A stretch of 64,000 nt of DNA. Source: Harmothoe impar (lineage: Eukaryota > Annelida > Polychaeta > Phyllodocida > Polynoidae). The translations under genes were made by a program, and so were the position numbers. The stretch is from contig OX381721.1 of the NCBI GenBank assembly GCA_947462335.1, positions 35,514,303-35,578,302 of the forward strand, in the 5' to 3' direction. Below are positions 19,847 through 31,113 of the stretch, piece by piece. How positions within the stretch are numbered: position 1 is the first letter of the stretch; each line of letters opens with the position of its first letter. The notes beneath the pieces were generated by a model. That model saw nothing but the letters and a program-made list of their open reading frames with translations. It was not told where the DNA came from and made no database searches.

Positions 19847-20879
19847 CACACAGACTCAGCTGTAAAAGGGCGCGCGAGGATCCACCCACTATGTAAAGCG
19901 GTCCAAAATGACCGAGTCAAGTCCCGCATTTGAGTTGACGAGGTTACCCGGATGCCTACCCTGCAGAAGAAGTTAGACTTGCCTCAGTCTCTACTTTTTT
20001 CATCACTGAATTTCTTCCCACATACACCACACATATAACGTTATATAACGTTATAAAATGGTGTATAACGTTATTTGTTTACTGGGTGTTCTGTCTAGGG
20101 GCCAGAAAGAGTAGAGCATGTAGTTCCTAACCAAGTGACCCTTCAGATGTGTCTGTAAACAAGGTCCCAAGCAACCACCTGAGACAGTCTGGTTGTCACT
20201 CAATGAAAGAGGTATGCCAAAAGAATATTGCCAGTACACACCTTAAAATTGCTGTCTAAAGGCAAATCTAGGTGCAAATATACCAGTTCTTGAGTACCGG
20301 TTCAGAAATGCTATGCCCTAAAAAGGTAGAGAAAGATGTAGCCTTGGCTGCTGAGGGCCTGCTCAAGTTGATTAAATGCTACTGTGGTGGGGACAAACTA
20401 TGTGTGACACTGCCATGGGGTTATAGAAGCTTAGAGCAAAATGGATTTGATTGATGTAAATAGTTATTAGTAAATATGCGTTCATTATGGCATGTTCAGT
20501 AACAAAGAAATGATGAGGGAAAAAATATATACATGTATAGGCCACATGCTTTGTATGTAAACTGTAGATTTGGGGAGAATTCTTTTTCATTGTCACCCCC
20601 CTCCCCCCGTTTAACACTGTGACGTCAACTCTTCCTTCTCCTAGAGGAAAACAATCCTCTGAATTGCAGGCTATAAATAGATTCTACAATAAGCCTATAG
20701 AAGTAGCACCCCAACCAGTCATGAATATAAATCACCCACCTGGCTGGGCAGGTAGCCGAGAAGCCGACGTCACCCCTCCCCAGTGACGACGACCAGGGAA
20801 ACCTGCAAAGTGTGTCACTACCATATATAGACCAGCCCTGAATATGTTGATATACTTTGTTGGCCCCATTTCAAGGGTA
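19847..20879. other. Host intergenic DNA, no gene seen
   Basis: No coding frame with exon-like borders. Short AACGTTATATAACGTT repeats near 20037-20075 are the only structure noted. Confidence 0.5.
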
Positions 20880-21060
20880 ATGCCTGGACTGACGCGCTTT
20901 AGCCGCGAGCACGTGGCCGTGTTTTTGTTTGTATGTAAATGATATAGGTCATGACCCTAAGGCCATGTTTCCCCGGACGCTGATTGGTCGCCGCCCGGAT
21001 CCACTGAGGCGCCGCATCACGCGACCCGCGCTCACCGATTCTGATGGGGAGACGCAATGG
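20880..21060 (+). promoter_or_regulatory. Possible CpG-rich host promoter
   Basis: A local cluster of CpGs in otherwise AT-rich host DNA, containing a CACGTG E-box at about 20910 and an inverted CCAAT box (GATTGGTCG) near 20982. It lies about 0.6 kb upstream of a possible first coding exon at 21679. Evidence is compositional only. Confidence 0.3.
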
Positions 21061-21678
21061 TGGAAATTACGCGAGGGCCGATTTTCTTTTTGCATAATTG
21101 ATCATGATTTCAGATAAACTGAATGAAACGTTATATTCATAAAGAGTACAAAATCATCTTGGTTGCTTCTAGTTTTTAATATTATATGAAATGCAACATA
21201 TCTGATGTCTACTAAATATTTTCTCATTGACTCCACCACAAAGATTTATCCCCAAAGGAAATGATCATCCCACTGAGTTTCTATTCGACTATACGGCTCG
21301 AAACACTCTTGCCAGTCGTAGAGAAACATGTATGTATAACAGTTCTGAAGAGTTTTCTTTCCATGTTTTGCAAATGATGTTACTAACACAGCAGTTGTAT
21401 ATGTATTGCAATGCATCTGGTCCGCTGTGTCAAGTGTATTATTGATATTACCCTTGTATGTAAAATAACCTGAGTAAGTTAGTCGAACAGATCATTCATT
21501 CATCACATCCGGCCAGTGTCTGGTAAATCTCTCAGCAGGTCGGAGAATTATCACTGCACGTTCCGCCGTCAAGCCGACAAGAACTCGTATCTTGTAGCTC
21601 TCCACTTGATTACCTACTTCAGTGCTGAGATAAACACCTCAATATTTACACTAAGAAGATAGAGACAACGACAGAGTC

Positions 21679-21687
21679 ATGATCGAG
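21679..21687 (+). CDS. Candidate first coding exon of the START-domain gene
   Basis: ATG ATC GAG followed directly by GTAAGTGAT, a strong donor. The exon ends in phase 0, which matches the phase-0 acceptor of the first solid START exon at 31114. Joined, the gene would encode a START-only protein of about 221 residues. The 9.4-kb intron and the tiny exon make this speculative; a longer STARD3-like N-terminus upstream of the window or in missed exons is the alternative. Confidence 0.25.
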
Positions 21688-22364
21688 GTAAGTGATAGGA
21701 CTGGATCCTTTCTTTCTTCCTCCTCCTCTCACGGATGTGGATTCTGGCTCCCAGGTTCCATCCCCAGCTGATTTTGGAAGTTCCCATGGCCATGTGAAAA
21801 ACGATAGGGTTTCTGTTCTTTGTGTATTTGTTAAGTGTTTACTGGTCTGTTTAGCATGAACAAGTAGGCAATGAATAAGTTACTGTATTAGATGGATTGA
21901 GATTAAGTCCATGATCTACAAATACCGACGGTAGACAGGGCCCATATTGGCCCATTGGGAAGCTTTTGACAGTTTCTCTCACTGTCTCAAGAGTCAGTGA
22001 CAGGACAAAAGGGTCACCCTTGTATTTTGTACAGATCCAATGAGAAATCATTTTAACATTAATAGGGGTAGTGGGGATGGTCAAGGGAAAGCTCCTCTAC
22101 TATGAAAATCGTCCACATCTGGAATTGTAGGCAGAACTAGAGATTAAAGAACCACATGAACACTATCTTTGACCACAAATTGCAATAAAGACAGGGTCAT
22201 GCCTTTTTCTATGAAACTATAGTTAGGCCTAGGCTCGTAAGTGTTGGCGACAGGGTTAGAATTGGAGACCTGAGACATCGGACATCGACCACAATGGCCG
22301 GCCATGACCTCAGCTTTCTATCAATAAAACAATTTTTCAGATATTGATTTAAGAAGCAAACGTA

Positions 22365-22675
22365 GGGAGTGTTCATTTATTAATTACAGGGGGGGAAGCT
22401 GAGATTTCGGGCGGAGGGGCGAAAAAATTTTACGCCCCCCCCCCCCCCCCCCCTAGAGAGCGCGTGGAACATTTCGGGCCCCCCCTCGCCGAAGGCGGCG
22501 AAGTTTTTTTCGCCCCCCCCCCCTTTGAACTATAGTAACGCGCAGGCTTTTTTGCTAAAAAGGGGCTTAAATTTTTACGCCCCCCCCCCCCCTCAAGAGC
22601 GGTCAGAATTTTTTACGCCCCCCCCAGGAGGGGTCGCCCCCCCCCCCCCACTGTAAATAATAAATGAACACTCCC
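22365..22675. mobile_element. MITE with GGGAGTGTTCATTTATTA terminal repeats
   Basis: Left end GGGAGTGTTCATTTATTA and right end TAATAAATGAACACTCCC are inverted repeats. The interior is mostly homopolymeric C with AATTTTTTACG pieces. A decayed relative starts near 38088. No coding capacity. Confidence 0.7.
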
Positions 22676-22877
22676 TTATGGTCATGCAAACTTAATGCAA
22701 TGAATTCACACATTTTCAATACATTTTGGGAGTTCTCTTCAGAAAACACCTGAATTCATTGATATTGATTAGCATAAAATCGCCGATACGACATCAATGT
22801 ATACACACTAAGTTCATATGGCCTGTGTAGAAGGCAAATGGTCTATGTAAAATCTCCCGACACAGGCCACATTGGCA

Positions 22878-23101
22878 ATGCAGTGTTGCCGAAAACTTCT
22901 TCTCAACGCAGGCCAAGGTAGCCTACGTCTTGGCGTCTTACGCAGGCCATTTCATTGTCATGCAGGCCATAATGAATTTTGATATTTCAAGGTACCTTCA
23001 TAAACTTCATTATAACTTCTTTTATACTGTGCAAGACAAAAGAAATTGAAAAAAATAAATTTATTTTACAAATATGGCCCTATCTTCGCTTCTTATTGGC
23101 C
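22878..23101 (+). repeat. Dispersed repeat, plus-strand copy (about 220 bp)
   Basis: Matches 30131-30350 in inverse orientation over its full length (GTTGCCGAAAACTTCTTCTC to CGCTTCTTATTGGCC). It contains repeated ACGCAGGCCA/TGGCCTGCGT units. A partial relative of the first 80 bases lies at about 26611-26690. Confidence 0.75.
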
Positions 23102-23722
23102 GATTTGAAAAATTCTTTCAGCATTATGAGGCTGAGATTATGGCAGGCCATTGTGGCCTGCGTCCTAAGGCCCTAAGCCGGCCATTAAGATTCTACGCCG
23201 GCAAAAGCCGGCGTGCCGGTGTTATTTCGGCACCACTGCATCGGCACCACTGCATCGGCACCACTGCACTATTATAGTTCTTTAGTTGTTGATGTCTTCC
23301 TCAAGTAGGAAGCTAGTGTCTCCAGAGACATGTCTCTGCCCTTGTAAGAAGCATTTTTCTCCTTAGTTTTCCGCTGAAAATTTCTTCTTACAAAACAAGA
23401 TCATGTGCTAATAGACTGTCATCACGATAAAGAAGCTGAATGGAGGGAATAGTGCCTCCTATTCCTCCCATTAATGTACATTAATTAGTAACCATGGAAA
23501 CCTGTACTGTTTACATGTATTTATTTGACACATTGGTGTGAACACGTGGATATTGGGAAAATGTCAAACGGGCTGGCAGGATTCAGATGAACACTACGTA
23601 TACTCCTTTAAGGACCAAGGGTGTGAAATTTCTGCGGAAACTCGGAAATTCGAGGTTTTTATCTCCACCAGGACAGTTCCTGAGATTTGTAGTTTGTAGT
23701 GGGGTAGTGGGTGTATTGCACT

Positions 23723-24168
23723 CCCGGGGGGGGTACTCAATTTTTTTTTGACACGGGTGTGCGGCTGGCCCTTTGACAACCCTTACCCTTGGTGAGGGGG
23801 ATTTTGGTCAGAAGTGACCCTTGCTGAGGGGGATTTTGGTCAAAAGTGACCCTTGCTGAGGGGGATTTTGGATAAAAGTGCCTAGGTTTTAGCAATTTTC
23901 CCCGAGGAGTCGGCCTTGGTGTACGAATTTTGGTCAAAAGTGACCCTTGTTGCAAAGAATTTTGGCAAAATGTGACCCTTTTTGGGGGGATCTTGTTGAA
24001 ATCTCCGAAAAGTGACCCTTGGTGAGGGGGATTTTGGTGAAAATTGACCCTTGGTGAGGGGGATTTTGGTGAAAAGCAGACCCTTGGTGAGGGGGATTTT
24101 GCTCAAAAAGTGCCCTTCCCAGCCGCACACCTGTGTATACAAAATATATGAAGTGCCCCCCCCCCGGG
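23723..24168. mobile_element. hAT-like MITE with 8-bp target duplication
   Basis: 446 bp between two perfect copies of ATTGCACT (23715-23722 and 24169-24176). The ends are inverted repeats starting CCCGGGGGGG, with matching inner blocks GGTGTGCGGCTGG. The interior is a minisatellite of about 32 bp with AAAAGTGACCCTTGGTGAGG as its core, in roughly ten variant copies. Eight-base duplications are typical of hAT-superfamily transposons. Confidence 0.82.
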
Positions 24169-25291
24169 ATTGCACTACACGCCTGATTTCCGCCACCAAA
24201 CTGGCGCAAAAGTAAAATGCAGCCCTGCCCCCCGCCCAAATGTATTGGGCTGGGAGTCCGAGAGTCCCTTTTATCGTTGTGATGCATTCATGCAAGGATA
24301 TATCTCTATGATTCATGCAACCCTGGCACATAACTTGCCAGTGCTGCATTCATGCATCATGACGACCCTATGGGGTTCATACTCTCAACAGATCGACATG
24401 ATGCATTCATGAATGTAGCCCTGGTGAGCAGATGACACGGCTGATATTGCCCGATAGAATAGGCAGATCGAGTCCATGTCGATTGTAGCGAGCCCGTCTA
24501 GGGGGACTTTTCTACCGATTGTGTGTGTGGCCGGATGACGTGAAGACGAGGTAGACACAGAGATGCCACGCTTCCTATAATTGCAGGAACTCCTACTTTT
24601 TTTTTGGCTGGGATTTCTGTATTGAGTTGAATTAATTTCAAACAGAAAATGGAGCAAAATCCTAAAATGTGCTCCTTTTTGTGAAGTCAGGAGTGTCATG
24701 TGTCGACATTTAATACAGTAGAGTGTAGCAGGGAGTGGTGTGGGTATACAGGGGGTGTGTGTGTGGGGGGGGGGGGGGGGGGGGGGGGTTGTGTGTGTAC
24801 AGACAGTGTTATGTCTACACCCAGGGTGGGGGGGGGGGGGTAGCACTGTAGGACTGGTAAAGGTGCCAGTGCTATAATACCTCATGAAATAAGGACTGAA
24901 TATCATGTTACCAGCTATACATGCATGATGCTCCTATAAATACATTACAGTTACATGGAATAAGAGAGGAGTGTCAAATTATTGTAATAGAATACTGTAA
25001 AACGGGGAGTGTTTGGAGACAAACAAGGTCAGAAGACCGACCCCCCGTCTCACCCCCATAGATGTGTCTACAATGTCCCGTTGTTTGTCCCAAACCAGCA
25101 TGCACCGATTATAACATAGACATTTGGGAGAGATCTGATACCAAATGTACTGCACATAACAAATCAGGCCTGCAAGTCTGCCTTCATATTCAGATGTAAC
25201 TAACGTAGTAGCATGTCATCTATTCAGCTGAGAGAAGCCACTTTTACCACTTTCAGCAGAAATTGCTCATCTTTCAGAAGGAATTCTGTAT

Positions 25292-25518
25292 TACCGTAAA
25301 TTCCTGCGTCCTACCCGCGGGTTGTAGGGGAACCAGACTCAGCTTTCATTTGAAACCAAACATGCCTATATATGATGCGGGTTATTCGAGGGTTTTTTAT
25401 TACTATAGAACAGTACTAAAATTGAAATTTTCAAATTCAAAAACGGGTTATAGGATTCCCCTGAGTTGGCGGTGCGGGTTATACGCGAGATGCGGGTAGT
25501 ACGCGGGAATTTACGGTA
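25292..25518. mobile_element. TA-flanked MITE, CCGTAAATTCC family
   Basis: Starts TACCGTAAATTCCTGCG and ends CGCGGGAATTTACGGTA. The interior repeats ACCCGCGGGTT/GCGGGTTATACGCG. TA at both ends fits a Tc1/mariner-type target. Related sequences start at about 26699, 27138, 29405, 33433 and 37810. Confidence 0.72.
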
Positions 25519-26698
25519 GATTGTCTTTTTCTTGATATTTTTTTTGTCAATCAGAGCATTTCTGAGTTGACTCACGGTGTGGCCTGTGCTCAGGGTGGGG
25601 TGATGTGTAAGACTGCCCAGATCTTACACTCAATGAGGGGAGTACAGCCCCATTACCAGGCCGGGTCAGGTGAGGTGGTGTGAGTGTGAGTCACGTGATC
25701 TACTCCTGGGTTACTCCACATGACTCGTACCTTAGTAACAGCCAGGTACACCCTACTCACCTCTATTAAGGCAGCGGCGGATCCAGGGAGGGGGGTTCTG
25801 GGGGTCTGGACACCCCCCCCCCCCCCCTTTTTTTTTTGAAAAAAAAGATTAAGATTATCTTATTGATATTTTGATCTGTCGCGACTCACGGCGGACACTT
25901 CTCGGTACTTGGTACTCTAGTGCGCTAAGCCTCTTTTGTCATCATGATGCATGTATGCAGCCCTGGTGAGTTAACCTATAGAGACTGATGCCTTCCTGAG
26001 GGTCACCTGGATGGCCAGGACTGCATCCAGGCATCCTGAATACAAAAGTATAGGCTACAGCACATTTAAAGCACTATATTACTGTGTGTATAGTCTCAAG
26101 TTCAAGTTTAAATTTGTTTATTGTTTAGACAAAGGTACACACTTCAATATGAAATGTTCTGCCGTCATAGTTTGTCTAGTAATAAGAGTAAATCATTCTG
26201 CGTGCTCGAGGTTCAGACCCTTCTGTAAAGCCGTAGCTGGACTCTAATAACATTTTATACAATTATAACACCTCGCACGCCCCTACAATATTGTCTGTGA
26301 GACATTAACACGTCCCATATTTCTTATATTTCTCTGGGCTTCATCCACGACTCGCCCAAAAAAAAAATGTAGATAAATGATAGTGCTAGCTTATAGTGTG
26401 TTTCAGCACTCTGCTGCCCTTACAGGGGTGTACCTGGTGCGTGTTGTGGTCAGTGACCGGGGGGGGGGGTTGTCCCCGGGTGACGCATGCCCCCTTTGTC
26501 CTGCTGCTGACCACTTCCTCAACTACAGTATACCACGTACACGGCTCCTTAGTTCGGCTCCTACCGGAAAGTCTCCCCTTAACTACAATATTAGGATGTA
26601 CAGTGTTGCAGAAAACTTTTTATGCGCACAGGCCAATATGGCTTGTATAGCGAGATCTTACACAGACCATTTGTCTTCTACATGGGCCAAATAGAACT

Positions 26699-26905
26699 AC
26701 CGTAAATTCCCGCGTATAACCCGCACCTCGCGTATAACCCGCACTCCGACTTTGGGAAAATTATATAACCCGCATCTGGGGTCTGAAAATCGCCGTTTTA
26801 GTACTTTACTATACTTATAAAAACCCTCGTATTACCCGCACCTAGACTTTGAGAATATTGTATAACCCGCACTGGAGGGTTGGTTCGCGTATAACCCGAT
26901 GTGCC
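26699..26905. mobile_element. Diverged CCGTAAATTCC-family MITE
   Basis: Opens TACCGTAAATTCCCGCG and is made of repeated CGTATAACCCGCAC units. The right end is degraded. Confidence 0.5.
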
Positions 26906-27137
26906 AATGTCATTTCGGTAACATTGAATGTAAGGGGTCTCGTTATTTCGGCTCCTACCGGAAAGTCTCATCCATATTGTACATGGAACGACCCAGGTGC
27001 GAGGTATGCAGGGGTTTAGAAAGTATGATATCCTAAAGTAGATAGAATCAGATCCCGGGTGCGGGTTATAATTACAACGCCCGGATGGATAATGTGGTGT
27101 CTTGGTGTACCGGAAAGTTCCTCGTATAATAGATAGT

Positions 27138-27260
27138 TACCGTAAAACCCCGCGTATAAGCCGCGGCTAATACGCGAATCAGATCGCCAGTTTGTCTTAT
27201 AGCATCGGCCCATACTCGGGGTGGGGCTTATACGTGAGTTTTTCCAAAGTAGAATTTCCA
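27138..27260. mobile_element. Partial CCGTAAAACC-family MITE
   Basis: Left end TACCGTAAAACCCCGCG, then GTATAAGCCGCGGCTAATA. The right terminus is not recognisable. Confidence 0.5.
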
Positions 27261-27893
27261 AAGTCCCCATAGAATAACCATAATATGACCCTAGGAGCAA
27301 GAGGGGGGATTGCAGGGGAGGGTATATGGCTTTGTATGTGGAGAGGTTGGGGGGGGGGGGGTCGAGATGTGAGAGCTTTCCTGGCGAGACTCTACGGTAT
27401 ATGCGGACACTGCTCTTCCACAAGAGGCCACGTTTTACCCCCATCTGCTGTGGTGTGGCCATTGTGTGTCGGCCCTGACCCTTGTCACGTCCTGTCGGGC
27501 GTTCTGCACACACAATGTGGTGGGAGTCTCTCCCACCCCCCAAGTCTCACTACTCCATTCCCTTGACATTCCTTCAGAAAATGTTTTATCTCAAAATCAA
27601 ATAGCTAGAAATGTTCATCTAAATAATTGTAACAAAGTTATAGGAGAGGTTATAGGAGGATTTCCCCATTTCACGGCAGCCTGAATAGCTGAGACAATAC
27701 GAATAACAATAGATAGCGGTAGGCAGTGAAAGTGTCACAGATCAAGGGTAGAATTATCTGCTAGTGGGTGGACTGCTGTAGTCCCTCCCTGGTCATATTC
27801 ATCATGACCATAGTCCTCTATGCCATGTACCTTTTAAAGTCTTTGTACCTCCTTCGGTTTGCAATATATATGTATTTAGTATATGTTTTGGAT

Positions 27894-28130
27894 TAGGCCT
27901 TAAAAAAAAGTGCTCCGGTAACATGGCCAAAATTAAACAGGGTCGGTAGGTCGGATTATTTACTTCTTTTTTTTTGTTGTCATAAATGTCAATTTTGGTA
28001 GTAAAAACGCCTAAAATATCATAAATTTCCTCAAAAATTATAAAAATGTCCCAAAAAAATTAGGGTCGGCCCCAAAAACATAGGCTCGGTCGGGATACCG
28101 GAACACAACTTTTTCTTTTTTTAGGCCTTA
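27894..28130. mobile_element. MITE with TTAGGCC / poly-A-T ends
   Basis: Left end TTAGGCCTTAAAAAAAAG and right end CTTTTTTTAGGCCTTA are inverted. The interior carries GGGTCGGTAGGTCGGA. Relatives lie at 28761-29028 and 43178-43468. Confidence 0.65.
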
Positions 28131-28760
28131 CATGAGATGGTGGGGCGGCGGCTTAGTGTGGCTATTATAAGTATAGTATAGTCCAGCACGTGCTATGTGA
28201 GGTCAGTGGTGATGTGACCTTTATCAACATGGCACCACCATGTTACATGGTATACATGGAGGTCACGTGTTACAGCAGTATACAGCAGCTGAATGTGGAG
28301 CTGCAGGACCATGCTATAACCTATGACCTCTGCTGCTATCTAGTACCAATGATTAAAGCACATAACCTGCTTGTTATTTGGTACTTAACCTTCAACAATG
28401 AAAGTAAGCTGATGCAATATTGGTATGATGCATGAATGCAACACTAACACGTAACTGGCTAGGACTGGATCCATGCATCATACCGTAGCTACGTTAGGGG
28501 CGGTATGATGCACCGAGGATGACATACGGCTGTGAAGGATTAGGGAAATAGACAAAACTCCACGCCATTGACATACATGCACATCATACTTCACGAGTTG
28601 AAGCTGTGGGGTTTTGTGTTTATTACATGGCCCTACTGTCTTAAAATGGAGAAAATCCACAAATTTGGAGGTCATGGAGTATGGCTACACCATACTCCAT
28701 GGAAGCATGGAGTACGGAGCTCTCATAGGCTTAGCATAGCAAGGCCGTACCACCATGTAA

Positions 28761-29028
28761 TAAGGCCAATAAAAAAAAAGGTTTGTTTCAGGTAACCCGA
28801 CCAACCCTATCAAATCAGGACCGACCCTATGGTGTTTTTATTATACAATTTTGAAGAAAACCCGTATTGTTGCCCTTTTTTGGTCGATTTTCGGGTCTTC
28901 GGACCGGCCGTCTGGTATATTTTCATGTTTTTTTTAAAAAAAAGTTTAAAAAAAATAAATTCCGACCTACTGACCCTATTTTTCTGCCCATATTACCTGA
29001 AACAAACCTTCTTTTTTTTTGGCCTAAG
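28761..29028. mobile_element. MITE with TAAGGCC and GGTTTGTTTCAGGTAA ends
   Basis: The arms contain AAAAGGTTTGTTTCAGGTAA and its complement (TTACCTGAAACAAACCTT) just inside TAAGGCC/GGCCTAA termini. Same family as 27894-28130. Confidence 0.72.
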
Positions 29029-29403
29029 TACCGGAGTCCTCTGAGCTGCATGTGGCGTCTGGTTAATACAGGTGTCAGACAGAGCAGGTCTAAGGGGGAC
29101 CCTCCAGGCCTCTCCTACATTAGGACGCAATGAGGTCTCATTAGCTGATAATTACACAGATAGGGTTTTTCTTGTTGTACAAATACATGTGTAGACGGCA
29201 GTGTATTTGTGAAGACACGGCCCACAGCAGTCTGACACCCATGTAGGTTACACACACATTGGTGGCAACGTTCACAAATGACGTCGTATATTTTTGGTCC
29301 TTTTCAAGACACCCATCCCTCTTCTCCTCTATATTGGGTAAACTGCCTGGTATGTATGTATGACCCCGGTCACTAAACCCACCAACTCCCCATCCTAAGC
29401 CGG

Positions 29404-29615
29404 GTACCGTAAAACCTTGCGTAAAAGCCTAACTCGCGTATAAGCCGCACTTAGACTTTGGAAACATTCTTTTTATAGCTTCACAGGGGGTCAGATTATG
29501 GCGACTTTAGTACTGTAGTGCACATCTGAAAACTCTCATATAAGCTGCACCCTAACTTTGTCCTGATCCTATAAGCCGCACTGGCGGTTGGACTTGTGTA
29601 CTAGCCGTGGTCTGT
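29404..29615. mobile_element. Diverged CCGTAAAACC-family MITE
   Basis: Opens TACCGTAAAACCTTGCG and repeats AAGCCGCAC/TATAAGCCGCACT units. The right end is lost. Confidence 0.45.
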
Positions 29616-30130
29616 AGGCAAGGCCTTATGATGTGTGACGGTTCCCCACCTCTTGTGTGCGTGAGTGGTGTAGACAGACATAACCATCCGTCCCATTAGG
29701 TGGAGGGGGGAGGGGGGTGACTAGGTCTACTCATCTACAGAATACCTTCACATCCCACTCTGGGATATCCTGAAGACAAAATGAAAAAACACAATGATAG
29801 GCCAGAGTAAAACCTGAGAGAATATTGTCCAATATTTGTTAGAAATATTGGGGAATCTTTCCATTAAACAAATTTAAAGGAATAGAAAGGATTTCAATAT
29901 GCCAATATTTTATTCTCAGTTAGTGGTGTTGTAAGGTTAAGTCCATATTGTCAGATGCTCCTGTGCCAATAGTGCCCCTGCCGCCACTAGTGTGTGTTGG
30001 TACGTCAGTCTACACCATACATTAACCCTTTAACCGCGGCAGGTTGCCTTATTATAAAGCAGCATTTGTCCGCATGATGCACCAATGCAGCCCTAGCGAG
30101 TAACTGGCTGGTGCTGCATTGGTGCATCAT

Positions 30131-30350
30131 GCCAATAAGAAGCGAAGATAGGGCCATTTTTGTAAAATAAAATGTTTTTTCAATTTCTTTTGTCTTGCAC
30201 AGTATAAAACAAGTTATAATGAAGTTTATGAAGGTACCTTGAAATATCAAAATTCATTATGGCCTGCGTGACAATGAAATGGCCTGCGTAAAACGCCAAG
30301 ACGCAGGCCACCTTGGCCTGCGTTGAGAAGAAGTTTTCGGCAACACTGCT
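30131..30350 (-). repeat. Dispersed repeat, minus-strand copy (about 220 bp)
   Basis: Inverse copy of 22878-23101. The two copies lie about 7 kb apart, within the proposed long first intron of the START gene. Confidence 0.75.
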
Positions 30351-30641
30351 GCATCCATGCGTCATTACTCCAAACGGTATAGTAGATTAAATGCTAGTGA
30401 GTAGTGGTACCACAGCAGCTATACATGTACACTTAGTGAGTCCCTGGTGTGTACGGTATACGGCCCTGGAGACGGGCCAGGTCGGTCTACCCCCCAGTGG
30501 TAGAGAGGCCGCTGTGTGCACTTAGTGTGATGACTGCATTAACACGGTGTGTGAGGTAGTTACCATGGTTACCGTACGCCGCATGAGGGACTAGCGCCAC
30601 ACACATTGTATCTCCGACATTCCCCAGCTAGTAATACGCGT

Positions 30642-30872
30642 CTACATGGGTAAAAATCGACACGGGCGACACAGCCCTTTTAGGCCCTTTTAAAAATCGA
30701 CGGACACAGGAAAATTGGGGATAAAAATCGACGGACACAGAAAATTGGGGAAAAAAATCGACCCACAGTGATTTCTCTAAGTTCTTATATACCTAAAGAT
30801 CGACACAATGACATGACCCTCCTGCTTAAATTCGACACAGCGAAACGGTCAAAAGTGTGGGTACCCATGTAG
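30642..30872. mobile_element. Possible MITE with CTACATGGGTA ends
   Basis: Inverted ends CTACATGGGTA and TACCCATGTAG enclose three AAAATCGACGGACACAG-type units. No clear target duplication. Confidence 0.4.
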
Positions 30873-31113
30873 AGGCACAGGTCAGGGAAAGTTAGGGGAA
30901 GTTGGGGTGTCTCCTTTAATGTCAGGGAAATGAAAATGAGAAAGTTATTGCTGTGTATAAGAAAGTCCTCCTCACAAGGGGTGAAGATTAGTCAAATTAC
31001 AGAGCGCCAAGCGCTATATCACAGCTATAGTAAACATGGTCGGGGAAAATAGTAAATTTAGGTCATGGAAAGTAAGGGAATTTCAAATTGAAAAATGTAT
31101 TTTCGTATTACAG

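Noticed and set aside
24385..24906. 173-codon minus-strand frame with Pro/His runs
   Set aside because: It runs through G/C homopolymers and shows no domain or codon-like pattern.
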